A DNA stretch of 64,000 bases from positions 46,018,152 to 46,082,151 of the forward strand of contig OZ007575.1 of the NCBI GenBank assembly GCA_963931925.1. Reading direction: 5' to 3'. Both the position numbers and the translations under genes were made by a program. This document shows, one piece after another, positions 10,768-22,701 of this stretch. The notes under the pieces were generated by a model. That model made no database searches, had not been told where the DNA came from, and worked only from the letters and a program-made list of their open reading frames with translations. Origin of the DNA: Onchidella celtica (Eukaryota > Mollusca > Gastropoda > Systellommatophora > Onchidiidae). Within the stretch, counting starts at the first letter, position 1. Each line of letters opens with the position of its first letter.

Positions 10768-11277
10768 ATGGCGCTTCGTATAATCTGTAAACGTAATTTC
10801 AAAACCTTTCTCCTGCTAATTGCTTGTGTGGGAATTGCAATAGCAGTGATAAATAGCGTCAAGCAACGTAGTTTATCAGGAGTATATCAGAGATTAAAGA
10901 AAGGAAATCTGTCCATCCCTCTTCAGTATTTATTAAGGAGTGTAGCAGAATCGAGAGATGAAGACGCAAGTGAAGACGTGGTTGCTGAAAAACTGGAATG
11001 TCCCATAATAGACTTTTTTACCTCTGTGGATCCAACAGCCGACTTTTATGACCCAGATCTCTTGTGTGACGAATTTGCAGAGGAAAGTGACATCATTTGT
11101 CGTATGCATCTTCGCCAAATTGGTTTGGAACATCTCGAGAAAAGTGCTTGTACCTTACAAATGCCCGAGAAAGTGCCGAGGATTGTATACTTCATTATCT
11201 TCGGATCCTATAATTTCAAATTTGTGCATTATGTCGCGGTCATGGCGGCCAAACGTCACGTGTCTCCTTCCGCTATT
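10768..11277 (+). CDS. Coding exon 1, 5' part (before insertion)
   Basis: The ATG at 10768 has A at -3 and G at +4. The 170 residues include the anchor FLLLIACVGIAIAVI and the stem. Reading stops at 11278-11280 (TAG), which are the first bases of the inserted LTR. The last five exon bases, CTATT (11273-11277), are the target-site duplication. Confidence 0.9.
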
Positions 11278-14200
11278 TAGAGGATTATCATTTCGAGGGC
11301 CGCCAAGTAAACTATGGTAACTCATGTTTTTTCCGAAATTGACATTTTTGGCATCAAGAATGCATTTCCCACTATACACCTTCCATAAAATTTTCGCAGC
11401 TACATTCTTAAAATTAAGAGAGATATCCCATAATTTTAAAATATTGTATCTAAAAGTAGTGGTTATTTGCCGCGTATACTATTGTAAGTCAAGATACCAT
11501 AGTATACGCGACAGAACTGGAGAAATGAGGTGTTGTATGTCGGACTTACAATAGTTTACAGGTGTAAAAACCACCAGTTTCTTTCATGGCCCACCCAGAT
11601 ACAATATTTTTTCAAGTAAATGTACATGTGAATGTCTTGAGTATGAAATTGCTCACGTTGTAATTCTGTAAGGCCTACTTAAAACTAAGCTTTGTAAGGT
11701 ACCCAGTCCAGGGTGTACAGGGCACCATACATCACCGACAAAGGCCGTGCATGGGAATAGTGAGAAGATCCCGACCAGTTAATGAAGTTGCCTGGGAGCA
11801 CCCAATATTAACCTGAAAACAAACTCACCACAACATGGAATACGCATGATCTGGACCAGATACTATTCCATGGTGATAAACCTACACTCATCACTGTTTG
11901 GACATTTCAATGAACAGTATCCACTCATCAGATCTATTCCTAATCAGTGTGAAGCATGTGGCTGTCAGGTTGATCTACAGATCATGGATTCATATACTGG
12001 GCTTTTGGAAACCAAGGATGATACTCCACCATACTTCAGTCTCCAACCTGCAATTTCAAGCATGGACAAGCACGCAATCCTGATCATTGGTTCGGACACA
12101 CCTGCATTTTCATCTGCAATCATCAAGGATGACAATGTCTACCACATCTTTGACCCCCATAGCAGAAACCTGGCCGGTATGGCCTGCCCACATAGAGCTG
12201 CAGTTAGAACATCTCACAGTTCAGCAGCGGAAGTGAAGGAGTATCTCCTCTCTCTGGCAACATCATTGGGACTTTCATCAATCCCCTTTGAGCTTACACA
12301 GGTGCATGTTCTAGCCCAAGCGACAGAACCAGTGTATCACAATCTGAAGCCGACCGTGCCTTCTAGGTCTGATGAGCCATCAGACTCGGATTTACCGCTG
12401 GCTTCAATCAGGAAGCTGAGCAAAGGCCGGAACCAGAGGGTTTCTTCGCAGTAGGATTCTGATGACTTACCTGTCGTGGAGATCTAAAGGAAAACCTCTG
12501 TGAGGAGGAAAAACGAAGGGTGTCTGTCCAAACCAGTATCGGTGACAGTAGCTCAGATCTCAATAACTGGGACCCTAACAAAGACCCAGACTATGTTCCA
12601 CAAGTAGAGCAGCCATCCGAAGAAGAGTGGATGTCAAAAGGTAGAGAGAGAGCACACCAGAGAAAGAGGTACAGCCTGAATCCACCTCACCCTTAAAGTA
12701 CATGCAAGTGTCTGTATATGCCATGCAGCTTATTGCTGGTGGATCTGATTGTGATCCACAGAACGATCATCGATCGTTTGCATCAACGTTCAACATGGAA
12801 GAGCGCTCAGCGGGAAATCAAGATTCCCCTGAGCAGCTGATCCATACGTCTACAGCTTCAGAGGCTGGAGTACTGGACTGCAACAACATGACAACAGAAG
12901 ACAGTATCAGCACTGTGGCTTCTTCTGCATCTCTCCGGAAAATGAGAGGTAGGAAGAGAAGACGAAACGAAAACAACTGGAAGGACACTAAGAGAAAGAA
13001 GAGCCTAAACTCAGGGGAAGAGTTTTCAACCAAAAAAGGCAAATTTGTCCGTAGGAAAACAATGACGGAGGGGTATGGATCGGCTGGCAGAATGCACTGC
13101 CATCAGAGAATTAGTACTGCACAGAGAGAGTCTATGTTTCATTTATTCTGGCGGACAGGGAGCATAGACAAGAGGAGAAATTACGTTTGCCACAACGTAC
13201 ATGCCAAGGACAAGGCAACAGGCATTGACACATTTAAGAGAAAGAGAAGCCTGCAGTATTACTTAAACATAGGCGTAAAATTTCCTGTGTGTAAAACCTT
13301 CTTTTTGCATAACAAACTTACAGAGCCAATGAAGAAGGAGAATGAAAGAATTAGAGAACACGCCAGGTCCTTTCCAACAGTGGAAAGTCACTACTGCCTG
13401 GAGGACAGTGAACGGCGGTACCTTGGTGCCTCCCTAAACTTGGCCACCATGTACAGACTTGACCGAGAGCAAAGGAGGCAAGAAATGACAACTAACATCG
13501 CCTCTTCCACAATCTATTGTGAGTTGTTTCGAACTGAGTTTAATCTTGGCTTTCACAACCCTAGCAAGGATAGATGCGATTTTTGTGTATCCTTTGAAAA
13601 TCTCTCTCTCGAAGAAAAGGAAAAGCAAAGGCAAAAGTACGACGACCACCACCGCAACAAGGTTAGAGTGCAGGAGAAAAAGGCAAGAGACAAAGAAGAC
13701 AGTCGTACCAACAGAGTGAGAAATTCAGTCTGTTTTGACTTACAAGAAGTCTTGATGACCCTCATTCAAATGTTTCAGTATTGTTCTATAAAAGAAAATT
13801 GAACACTTTTAATTTATCATTGTATGACCTTGGAAGAGGGCAAGGTCTGGCATGAAGGTATAGCTGCAAGGGGTTCCAATGAGATAGGATCCTGTGTATT
13901 TGACTACCTTGGGTCTGCACATGGAAGGGGCGTTGAGTTTGTAACATTGTATGTAGACTCACGCGGCGTTCAGAATCGCAACAAATATTTCCTCACCATG
14001 CTGTGGCATGCTTTGAATAAATTTGGCTTTTCAGAAATAGACCACGATAATTTTTCTCATCAAAGGTCACAGCAAAAATGAAAACCTCAATGTCCATGCC
14101 ACTATAGAACGTGTCAGTAAACACTAAGATATCTACACTACTCCACAGTGGGCAGGCATTATCAGTGCAGCTAAACATACTAAACCGAGATATCATAAAA

Positions 14201-17200
14201 ACCACAGAAAAACTGTGGGGTCGCAGCAGGGCTATAAGCAAAGTCAAAATTGAGCAAAAAGAAAAGGTTGTATGTTGCGAAGCCCCACGTGAGAAATAAA
14301 ACCCAAACAGTACAAAGCAAACTAAACAGAAGACAGAAAATGCATAAATTTTCGGCTTTCGCCTTTGTCAAGTGAAAAAAAAACAAAAAAACGAACAATA
14401 AAAGACTTCAGATATATTGTTAGGGAACTTGATGAGCAGTGCTTCTTTGATTTTAAGCAAATTGCTGGGCATTTGAAAAATTTTGACTTTGACATGGATA
14501 GACAACAAGCACATTGGTCAAATATAAAATCTATGAAATGACAAAAGACAATCCCAATGTTTTTCAAATTTTATATGATTATGATGGACAGTACCACCAG
14601 CTCAATTTAATTCAAAGAATAAGAAAAATACAACAGAGTTTTTCTTTCCATGAAATTCAGCTCAATGTCCACAATCATAGGATAGGTCCAGGAATTGATA
14701 AAGACAAGTACACTGACTTGCAGTCCCTTTGTAAAGCCCAAATTATTCCCACAATACATCACCAATTCTTCAATCTATTGAAGATTAAGATGCAATAATT
14801 GCCAGACATTTACAAGCAGCTTGATCGTTCAACTGTCTCACAATTTTACTCAAGTGCCGCATGTTTGTGGCAGTTTTTTTCTCTGAAAAGATATTGCATC
14901 ACATACTTCCACATTTACTTGTAAACACTCATCTCATGTGCATTTAATGCATATTTTTTACTGTGTGCGTGAGTGCATTTGTATGAAGGAAATCAATAAT
15001 TTCATCACTATACAATGTCGTAGTATAAAGGTTGTACTTGGACTCTGGAGCTTGGAATCAAATACTCATTTTCAGGAGAGTCCTCTGGCATTTTTCGAAG
15101 TCCAACACAGCCACTCGCTGCTACTGTTATTGATGAAATGGTATAATCAGCCGTTTTACCGCCTGCAAATCCTTTAAACATGAACATGGGACATTTCTCT
15201 GTGGTCATAGCAACGTAGTATGTCACAGTTCCTCCATCTAAGTATTCATAAATTATTTATTTCAATACTTTACTTTTTTTGTGTGTGCCTGCCTAATGTT
15301 TGCTTTGCAACATGTTCCTCTGTTTCTCAAAATGTACAGCAAGACAGCCCGATGAATAAAAAATATCAAGTTGTGTTACGTGCAAAATTAAGCTGACTTC
15401 TTCATGATTTATAGACTATGTATTTGAATGTCATGCTTTAAGTTCACCAATGAATTTTGCTCCAAGTGTAGTCGCTGCTATGTACTGTTATCGCAGTCTC
15501 AAAGATCCAATCCATGCATAAAAATATAGATAAAAATTAGTGTATTTTAGTATACAATGTAAGCTTGCTACTTGAGGTGAGGCAAACTATTGTAAGTTCC
15601 CAAATTTCAATTCTGTTCCGCGTGTAAACTATTGTAACTCAGACATACCATAGTTTTTGTGTGGTGCCAGCACCCATAAAATTGTTGTAAGTCGAGATAC
15701 AATACTTTACGTGTGTAATTTTCAGTGGCAAAATATGGTAACTCCAATAACTAAAATATTATCAAATAATCATGTAAAATAAAGACATATACCAATTTGC
15801 CATGGCATATATATCTTTACTTGTGAATATCAAGCATATACATATAAAACTGAACGAACTATGCAGTTTTTTGTGTCTCCTGTAAAATTTGCAAAACATG
15901 AGTTACCATAGTTTACTTGGCGGCCCTCGATTTATTATGTATGTTCTTGTATCTAGTATTTCAGCTTTGCACCATAACGCACCATTCAAGGATTCCTTGA
16001 TCGGTGACGTAGTACACAAAATAATGGCAGTTACAGACCGCAAGTTCATAATCCTTTGAAGACTGTTTATTTCATTGCTGTTAATAAACGAATCATTTCA
16101 ATTTAAAGAGCAAAGACTCTGTAGTCATTTATGAAATAAACCGAACGGAATGTCAAACCCAGAGAACGCACATCAGTCTACAGAGATCAAATGCCCTGCC
16201 CCCAGTTGCACAGCGTCATGGCCATCGTCCCTAGCTGCTGAAGTCCTGGTGCGGTTGTTGGACCTTCACGAGCGTACAGCTCATCCGGTCACTGCACACA
16301 CACCCCATGCCACAGGGGCCAAGACAGAAAAAGTAAGGAGGCCGTCAATATCTGCTTCGGGTACCAGCGAAGAGTGGGCTTACTTCGTTCAACGATGGAC
16401 CGACTACAAACAGGCCACTAAACTCTCTGGCCCGGACATCATATTCCAACTGCTCGAGTGCTGTGACGATGTTCTCAGGCGAGACCTCACACGAAGCTTC
16501 AAATCCCTCACATCAAACGACGAGCCCAAACTCCTCCAGCTCATCAAGTCCCTGGCAGTGCCTCTCCTTCTATAGGCGCATATCTGGACTCAGCAGATGA
16601 GGTAAAGCGACTGCCAACCAATGTCATCTTCCATCCTGTACGACAGCAGAATGGTTTTGTAGATATGCACGCACAATGTTTCTGGAAAAGCCAGAAGCCA
16701 ATACCTTCCTTGCTGTAATCTGTTGCAAGGCATGTTGGTTTGGCTTTGCTGAATATCTCCACACCATGTTTGATTTCCTCGATAATGATGTGCTTTGTCT
16801 CTTCAAATAGATCATCCATAGTGTTTGTCCAAGTGAATGGCGTATTTGGCTTTAGGAAGGAGCGGAATGGTTGCATTCTCTCAGCAGAGGCAAATGCGTA
16901 TGCAACTTGGTTCACTAACCCAAACCAGCTCCTGATGTCTGTCACGTTTCGAGGTTTGGGGAAATTCTTAATTGCCTCAAGTACTTGTGGGCATGGTCGA
17001 ACGGAGGTGGGGGTGATATCAAACCCTGCAAATGTAACAGTGTTCTTAGCGAATGTGAATTTGCTTGGGTTAAGGGTGATACCGTTTCGGCCACAGATGT
17101 CCAACCATTCAGCAGCCTGGAAGAAGCTATCCTCTATGGTAGAGGACCACATTATGGTGTCGTCAACAACTTTTGTTTTGTTTTGAACGTCACTGACAAG

Positions 17201-20200
17201 TTCATCAAATCTTCTCGTGTAAGCGTCTCCTGAGGCTATATATCCTTGAGGGCAGACACAATACCTGTACCGACCCCATGGTGTGATAAAAGTGGTCAAG
17301 TGTCTGTCCTTCTGGTCAAGGAGAATGCTGTGGTAGCCATTCCAAGCGTCGAATGTTGTTTTCCGGGTGTTAGGTGGAACTATGCGAGCCTGGTGGAATG
17401 GTGATTGGGTGTGGTGTGTCTCTCTGGTGGCGTGGCGGTTCAGAGCCTGAAAGTCGACCGTGCGCCGTGGCTTGCCAGACTTCTTAGCGCATATGACCAT
17501 GCGATGACACCATGTTACCGGTGTGCCCACAGGGACAGGTTCGATTACCCCGAGTTGTACGTCTTGATCCAAACCAGCTTTTACTTCATCTTGCCAGTGA
17601 ACTGGTACTGGGATGGGATTATGGTATGCCACAGGCTTGGCATCTGGGTCAATCATGATTTTCATTGGAGGGCCTGACATCATGGGTAGGGGCTGATGTT
17701 CACACACATTAAATGTGCTGCTTTTGTAATGTTTCAACAGCCACTGTTCTATTTTTTCCCTGTTTTCCTCTGTGGCGGGGAAGGGAAGGGATTTTGGAAC
17801 AGTTGGAGGAGCTTGTCGTAGAGGGCATCTGCATTGATCAGTGGTGCCAGGGTTGTCTTGATTTTCATTCTCCAAACTGGAGGTTGAGCCAATTGAAGGG
17901 AAGTTGGTAGACAGTAGACCTAGGGCAATGCACGCTTCCATGGATAAAAATATTTTTTCTGTTGACTCTGTAATGTACACTATTTGGCGGGTTGTGCATG
18001 GTTCTTTCCCTCTTTTGTAGCCGGTTATGCGGAGGACAAGCGCACCTATGATGCCGATGGGCTCTGTATTTGCTGCCTTCATCCTCATAGTAGTGGGAAG
18101 TAGATGGCTCTTGGTCAGACCAAGTTGGTGAAGCAACGTGGTCCCGGCGAGGCAGGATTGGCATCCTGTGTCTGCCACAGCAGGTGACCTGACTGTTTTT
18201 GATGCAAGCTCAAAGGTGGGTTTGATTCCCAAGTCCACAGCATCTTCTGGGAGCGCCTGAACGCTGATCATGATGGTGGGTTGGGGGTCAGAGGGCCGTC
18301 TTTTCCACAAGTCTTGTATAGAGTCATAGATATGATGATCAAGGGAGATGGATTCGGCCATGTGCTCTGAGGGTGTCTCGTCGTAGATTGTGCAAAGGGA
18401 CTCGAATACCGCAGTCGCTGAATCGTTTTGTGGTTCCATGGCTCTAGTTCTATGTTGACATAATCAAAATGTTTCTTATACCTAAAATAAGTTATATAAA
18501 TGTGATTATGTGTGATCGTTCATTTTCAGCCTTTGTATTTATACCTCTCAAAGACTTGGGGGGGGGGGGGCATAGAGGATTATCATTTATTATGTATGTT
18601 CTTGTATCTAGTATTTCAGCTTTGCACCATAACGCACCATTCAAGGATTCCTTGATCGGTGACGTAGTACACAAAATAATGGCAGTTACAGACCGCAAGT
18701 TCATAATCCTTTGAAGACTGTTTATTTCATTGCTGTTAATAAACGAATCATTTCAATTTAAAGAGCAAAGACTCTGTAGTCATTTACTATTTACGTCATC
18801 GGAGATCAACATCCCGTGGGAAAATGGTGGCAGAAGGTACTGCGAGATGTGGATGGAGTTAGGTAAATAATACGTTCTGAAATAGGTTGGTCAACCAGTC
18901 TCCAGTGATAGTCTCTGGAGTAATAGACTGCTTTTTGTAATGTACTTCATCTCCAATTAGACAAGGATCACCATTTAGGACAGAGTCAGACTTGTTATTG
19001 AACGGTAATTAAACATTTAGTACATGATTTAATCCTCTGTACTTTATCAGGAAAATGACCAAAGTTTTGAGAATTGTTGGTTGAACGTTTGCGTCTGTAA
19101 TGAACCTCTGTGGATAGTTGTTAAAAAGCGTTAAGAAGCTGGGCTTTTCTCATCAGTTTCTGAAATGTTTACGTAAATTCAGCCTCAGAGCATACCTTCT
19201 GTCCTCTTTCTTTCAATAATTTATGGTCATATTTAAAAACCACATTTATTCTGCTCACTGCCATATCACAATAAATTGTCCAGGGGAATGCTCATTATAG
19301 TTTTACAGCCTACCCGTGGTGTTCATGTAAGAACAATCGTTCACGTAAGGACATAACTTATGCCATTAAATAAGGCCTGGGCCCCAGTGAGGCCCCAGAC
19401 GAATGGGTAACTTACAAAGCACCACTAGAAATGGGGTTGGTCCCCGCAAGTCAGATTTGAACCTAGGTACCTGCGTCGGCAAATGATTTCATTACACTTG
19501 ACATCACAGAATCTGTGCTTCTACATTTTTCGTCGGAACTTCCAAAGCCACTGTCTTTCGTTTTCATGACATTTTCAATTATATTTGAATTACAATCCAA
19601 TCTTTGCGAGTTCGCATGCCTATCCTCTGTACCAAAAGACACATTTTTGCAAGGGCGCATGCTCAGGCCGCCGCTCACTTGGGGGTGGGGAGAAGGGGAA
19701 GGATGCACCAAGATTTGAGTGACATAAGTGAAATAAAGCACTTACTGTGGTATAGGTACATTCTGTATAGCTACATGGAAAAATTACTTTGGCAGCCTTC
19801 GTTATTTTACTATGTAGAATTCGACCCGCCACATTAATCTTGGGTCACCGTTTACTAATTGTTTCTGTATGTTTCAGGTTCTTATTTCGAGAAGTGCCAA
19901 CCAATATATCAAACAAGTCTATTCCGTTCAAACAACACTTGTCGGATATCGTACGTCTTCAGGTGATGTACATGAATGGTGGGATATACCTGGACGCCGA
20001 TATGTTGGTTCTCAGAGATCTTACACCCCTTTTAGGTGAGCATGCCAATGATAATTTGAAATTATTCAAAAGAATCTGATAATGCATGTACTTGAATAGA
20101 GTGGAAAGAGCCGGAGCGGGGAATCGGAAACTGAATGTTGGTGTGTGTGTTTGTTTGTTTTGTATACTTCTCTAATCCCTTTTTGGAGAAATTTGCCTTA

Positions 20201-20607
20201 ATGTCGATGAAGCCTAATTTGTGGAGGAATTGGACGGACGGGAGTGGTAGGGATAAGTTTTTTATTGAATTTTGCCCGGCGTCAAGCCTGTTCGGCCTGT
20301 TCTTCTCGATTTCTAACACGTGATGTATGAATGCTGTCTACTTTTTCCAAGTCCGTGCGTGCTTCTGTGCATGGAGTACTTTTCCCTGAATCTCCACCGG
20401 TCGTTATCTTAGAATATAGGTAAAAGTGGCACAGGAAAAAGTCGCACTAATAGAAATGTAGGAAAACATGAATCGATTTTTTAACAGAGGTCGTATCGTT
20501 AATTGTCAGCGTTAACGTTACAATTTTTTGTTTCAGTTGTAACCTGTATTTTTATGTACATGTGTAATACTACCTGTGACACCCGGAGTTGCATGATACC
20601 ATATTTG

Positions 20608-20686
<79 letters not shown>

Positions 20687-22638
20687 CTCTCTGCGTGTGT
20701 TATGTGAGCGTGTATGTGTGTGTGTCTGTTACTATTTTGAGGCTGGTCTAAATGACAGATGTCTGGAATAAGTAAACAGTTTAAAAGTACTCTAATAACA
20801 TGTGCAAACCAGGAATGTGGTACAGTTTCCCAAATTCTGCAGTCTTGGTGCAGATGGCAAGAGAACCAGGACGCTGCACATTCTGTTCCATAGAAAATTT
20901 CCATCCAGCTGAGTGCGTGTCAAATACATTATCTCCTGTTTACTAGTGCGCTTGGGAAAATTGCTCTTGAAAGGCTGTCAACTAATGTCACGAGTGGAGT
21001 TATGTGCTGTGGGTGTCACAAATCCCAGACTGGGAGATGTAATAAGTATGACAGGACAACAATCACGAACAAACAAGTTTAACACTTAACAAAACAACCC
21101 ATCAGACTCACACATTTATTAAACATAATTATACATATAATAGCGCAATTACATACATTATATTATTGAAATGACTGCCGTACAACGGCCTTATTCTCAC
21201 ACACACTCTCCCTCGGACCCACAATCCGGTAGTTACTCCTAAAGGCACTTCGGCCTCAGCCTCTCCCCTCAGGGTCTTAATAGTACATTAATAATTTACT
21301 GGCACCGCAGTCTCTCAATATCCCCTTCCTATTGTCATACACCTTAGCACTCCCCTAGCACCTCCGCAGGGCAATAACACATTATTATTTCCATAGCCAT
21401 CAACATGGCAACAACATAATATCAGTTCACTAGCCTATCAACATGGCAACAACATAGTATCTCATTCACTCTCATATCTACGTCCCTGTCCGTGGCCTGA
21501 CTGCCACGACTTTATGTGCCTCCACTGTCCTACACTGACAGCCTCACTTCTGGCCTATGTGTGGCCTCCGGCCCTATGCTGGCCTATCACTTGTGCTCAT
21601 CGAGGTGGCTCTTCGGCCCGTCCCCGACACCTACAAGAATAACATTACATTGGTATAATACCCTACCATTTCTATTCACTCCACCTCTCCTTACAATCCA
21701 TGAAGCGTACACACACTAGTTCACCTTTCACTCACCACACATCTTACGGTACACACCTCCATCGGAGTACACACTACTCACTCGCGCTACAATTCCATGA
21801 ACTCACTTTCATCTATCGCTCGTGGCGCACATTGCTATATCCAATATCACGGACTTCCACATTCCTCACATATACTTATTCACATCATGGTAATAGACGA
21901 ATATAATATAATACATCAATCATAATAATCAATCAACATTCTACGTACCAGTCATAACTGGAAAGACTTTCTCCTAGTCTTCTCGACTGCTCCCTTTATG
22001 TCTGCCCGATGGGCTATTATTCACAGATCCGCTCCCTAGGACCTTCTAACTTGCAGTGATAGTTATACAGCGCTTTCGCCTCCTTCAGACCCCCCACTCA
22101 TGACATGCACGACTTTTCTTCCCTGTCTCCGTGCGTTAATTTTACTCTCCTCCTTTCCCCCCGTAATTATTAACTATCGCTCACTCCACTCGTGACAGTG
22201 GGGATATAGCACCCGACTCGAGAGGTCCTAACCCACACCCGGACAAACACCACCGAAACACCCACACAAGTAAATAATGAGACAAACGAAAGTGCTTAAA
22301 GTTTGGTCAGACCTGTGGGGCCGTAAAATCTATTGATATTTTGACTGCATAATTAAGAAAAGATGTGATTAATGGAATGTATCACTACACCAAAGGAATT
22401 ATGGCGACGATGGCAAACACCAAAATCTAACCAGCTACTCAAAGTAATAGCAAAATCACTTTCTCATTCTATAATATAATAGCTTCCTCCAGAAAGAGAT
22501 TCAATTAATCACAATACTAAAACTACGTTATCTAGCTACAAGCTAGTAACGGTTTATGAAAATTACAATATTAACTACTCGTTCCTGGTTACACAGCACA
22601 TCTGACACCGGGAAATAGCTCTTCTTATGGCATACAGT

Positions 22639-22701
<63 letters not shown>

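Larger units (their letters stand above)
11294..15929 (+). mobile_element. Sola-like DNA transposon nested in the 5' LTR
   Basis: The 4636-bp element has perfect 37-bp terminal inverted repeats (11294-11330 and 15893-15929, starting CGAGGGCCGCCAAGTAAACT) and a 4-bp target duplication ATTT (11290-11293, 15930-15933). The empty site is preserved in the 3' LTR at 18585-18588. Subterminal regions hold further short copies of AAACTATTGTAAGTC-type motifs on both strands. It encodes a protease-like frame and a degraded transposase. The Sola assignment rests on the 4-bp duplication, the GAGGG start and remembered transposase motifs, so the superfamily is tentative; the element boundaries are firm. 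Confidence 0.88.
11278..18786 (+). mobile_element. Ty3/gypsy LTR retrotransposon inserted in a coding exon, internally rearranged
   Basis: It is flanked by CTATT on both sides (11273-11277 and 18787-18791). Each LTR is 214 bp, starting TAGAGGATTATC and ending GTAGTCATTTA; the two appear identical by eye. The left LTR is split by a DNA transposon at 11294-15929. A 12-G polypurine tract precedes the 3' LTR, fixing the element as plus-oriented. Gag starts 18 bp after the left LTR on plus, but protease-RT-RNase H are on minus, and integrase is absent. Without the nested transposon the element would be about 2.87 kb. Sequence identity of the LTRs implies a recent insertion. Confidence 0.92.

Noticed and set aside
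16150..18439. CRISPR or prokaryotic ambisense operon
   Set aside because: Proteins are eukaryotic gypsy gag and pol flanked by LTRs; no repeat-spacer array exists anywhere in the window.
21516..21906. Coding frames in intron 2
   Set aside because: They lie in the LTR-like block, with no domain motifs and no splice logic.
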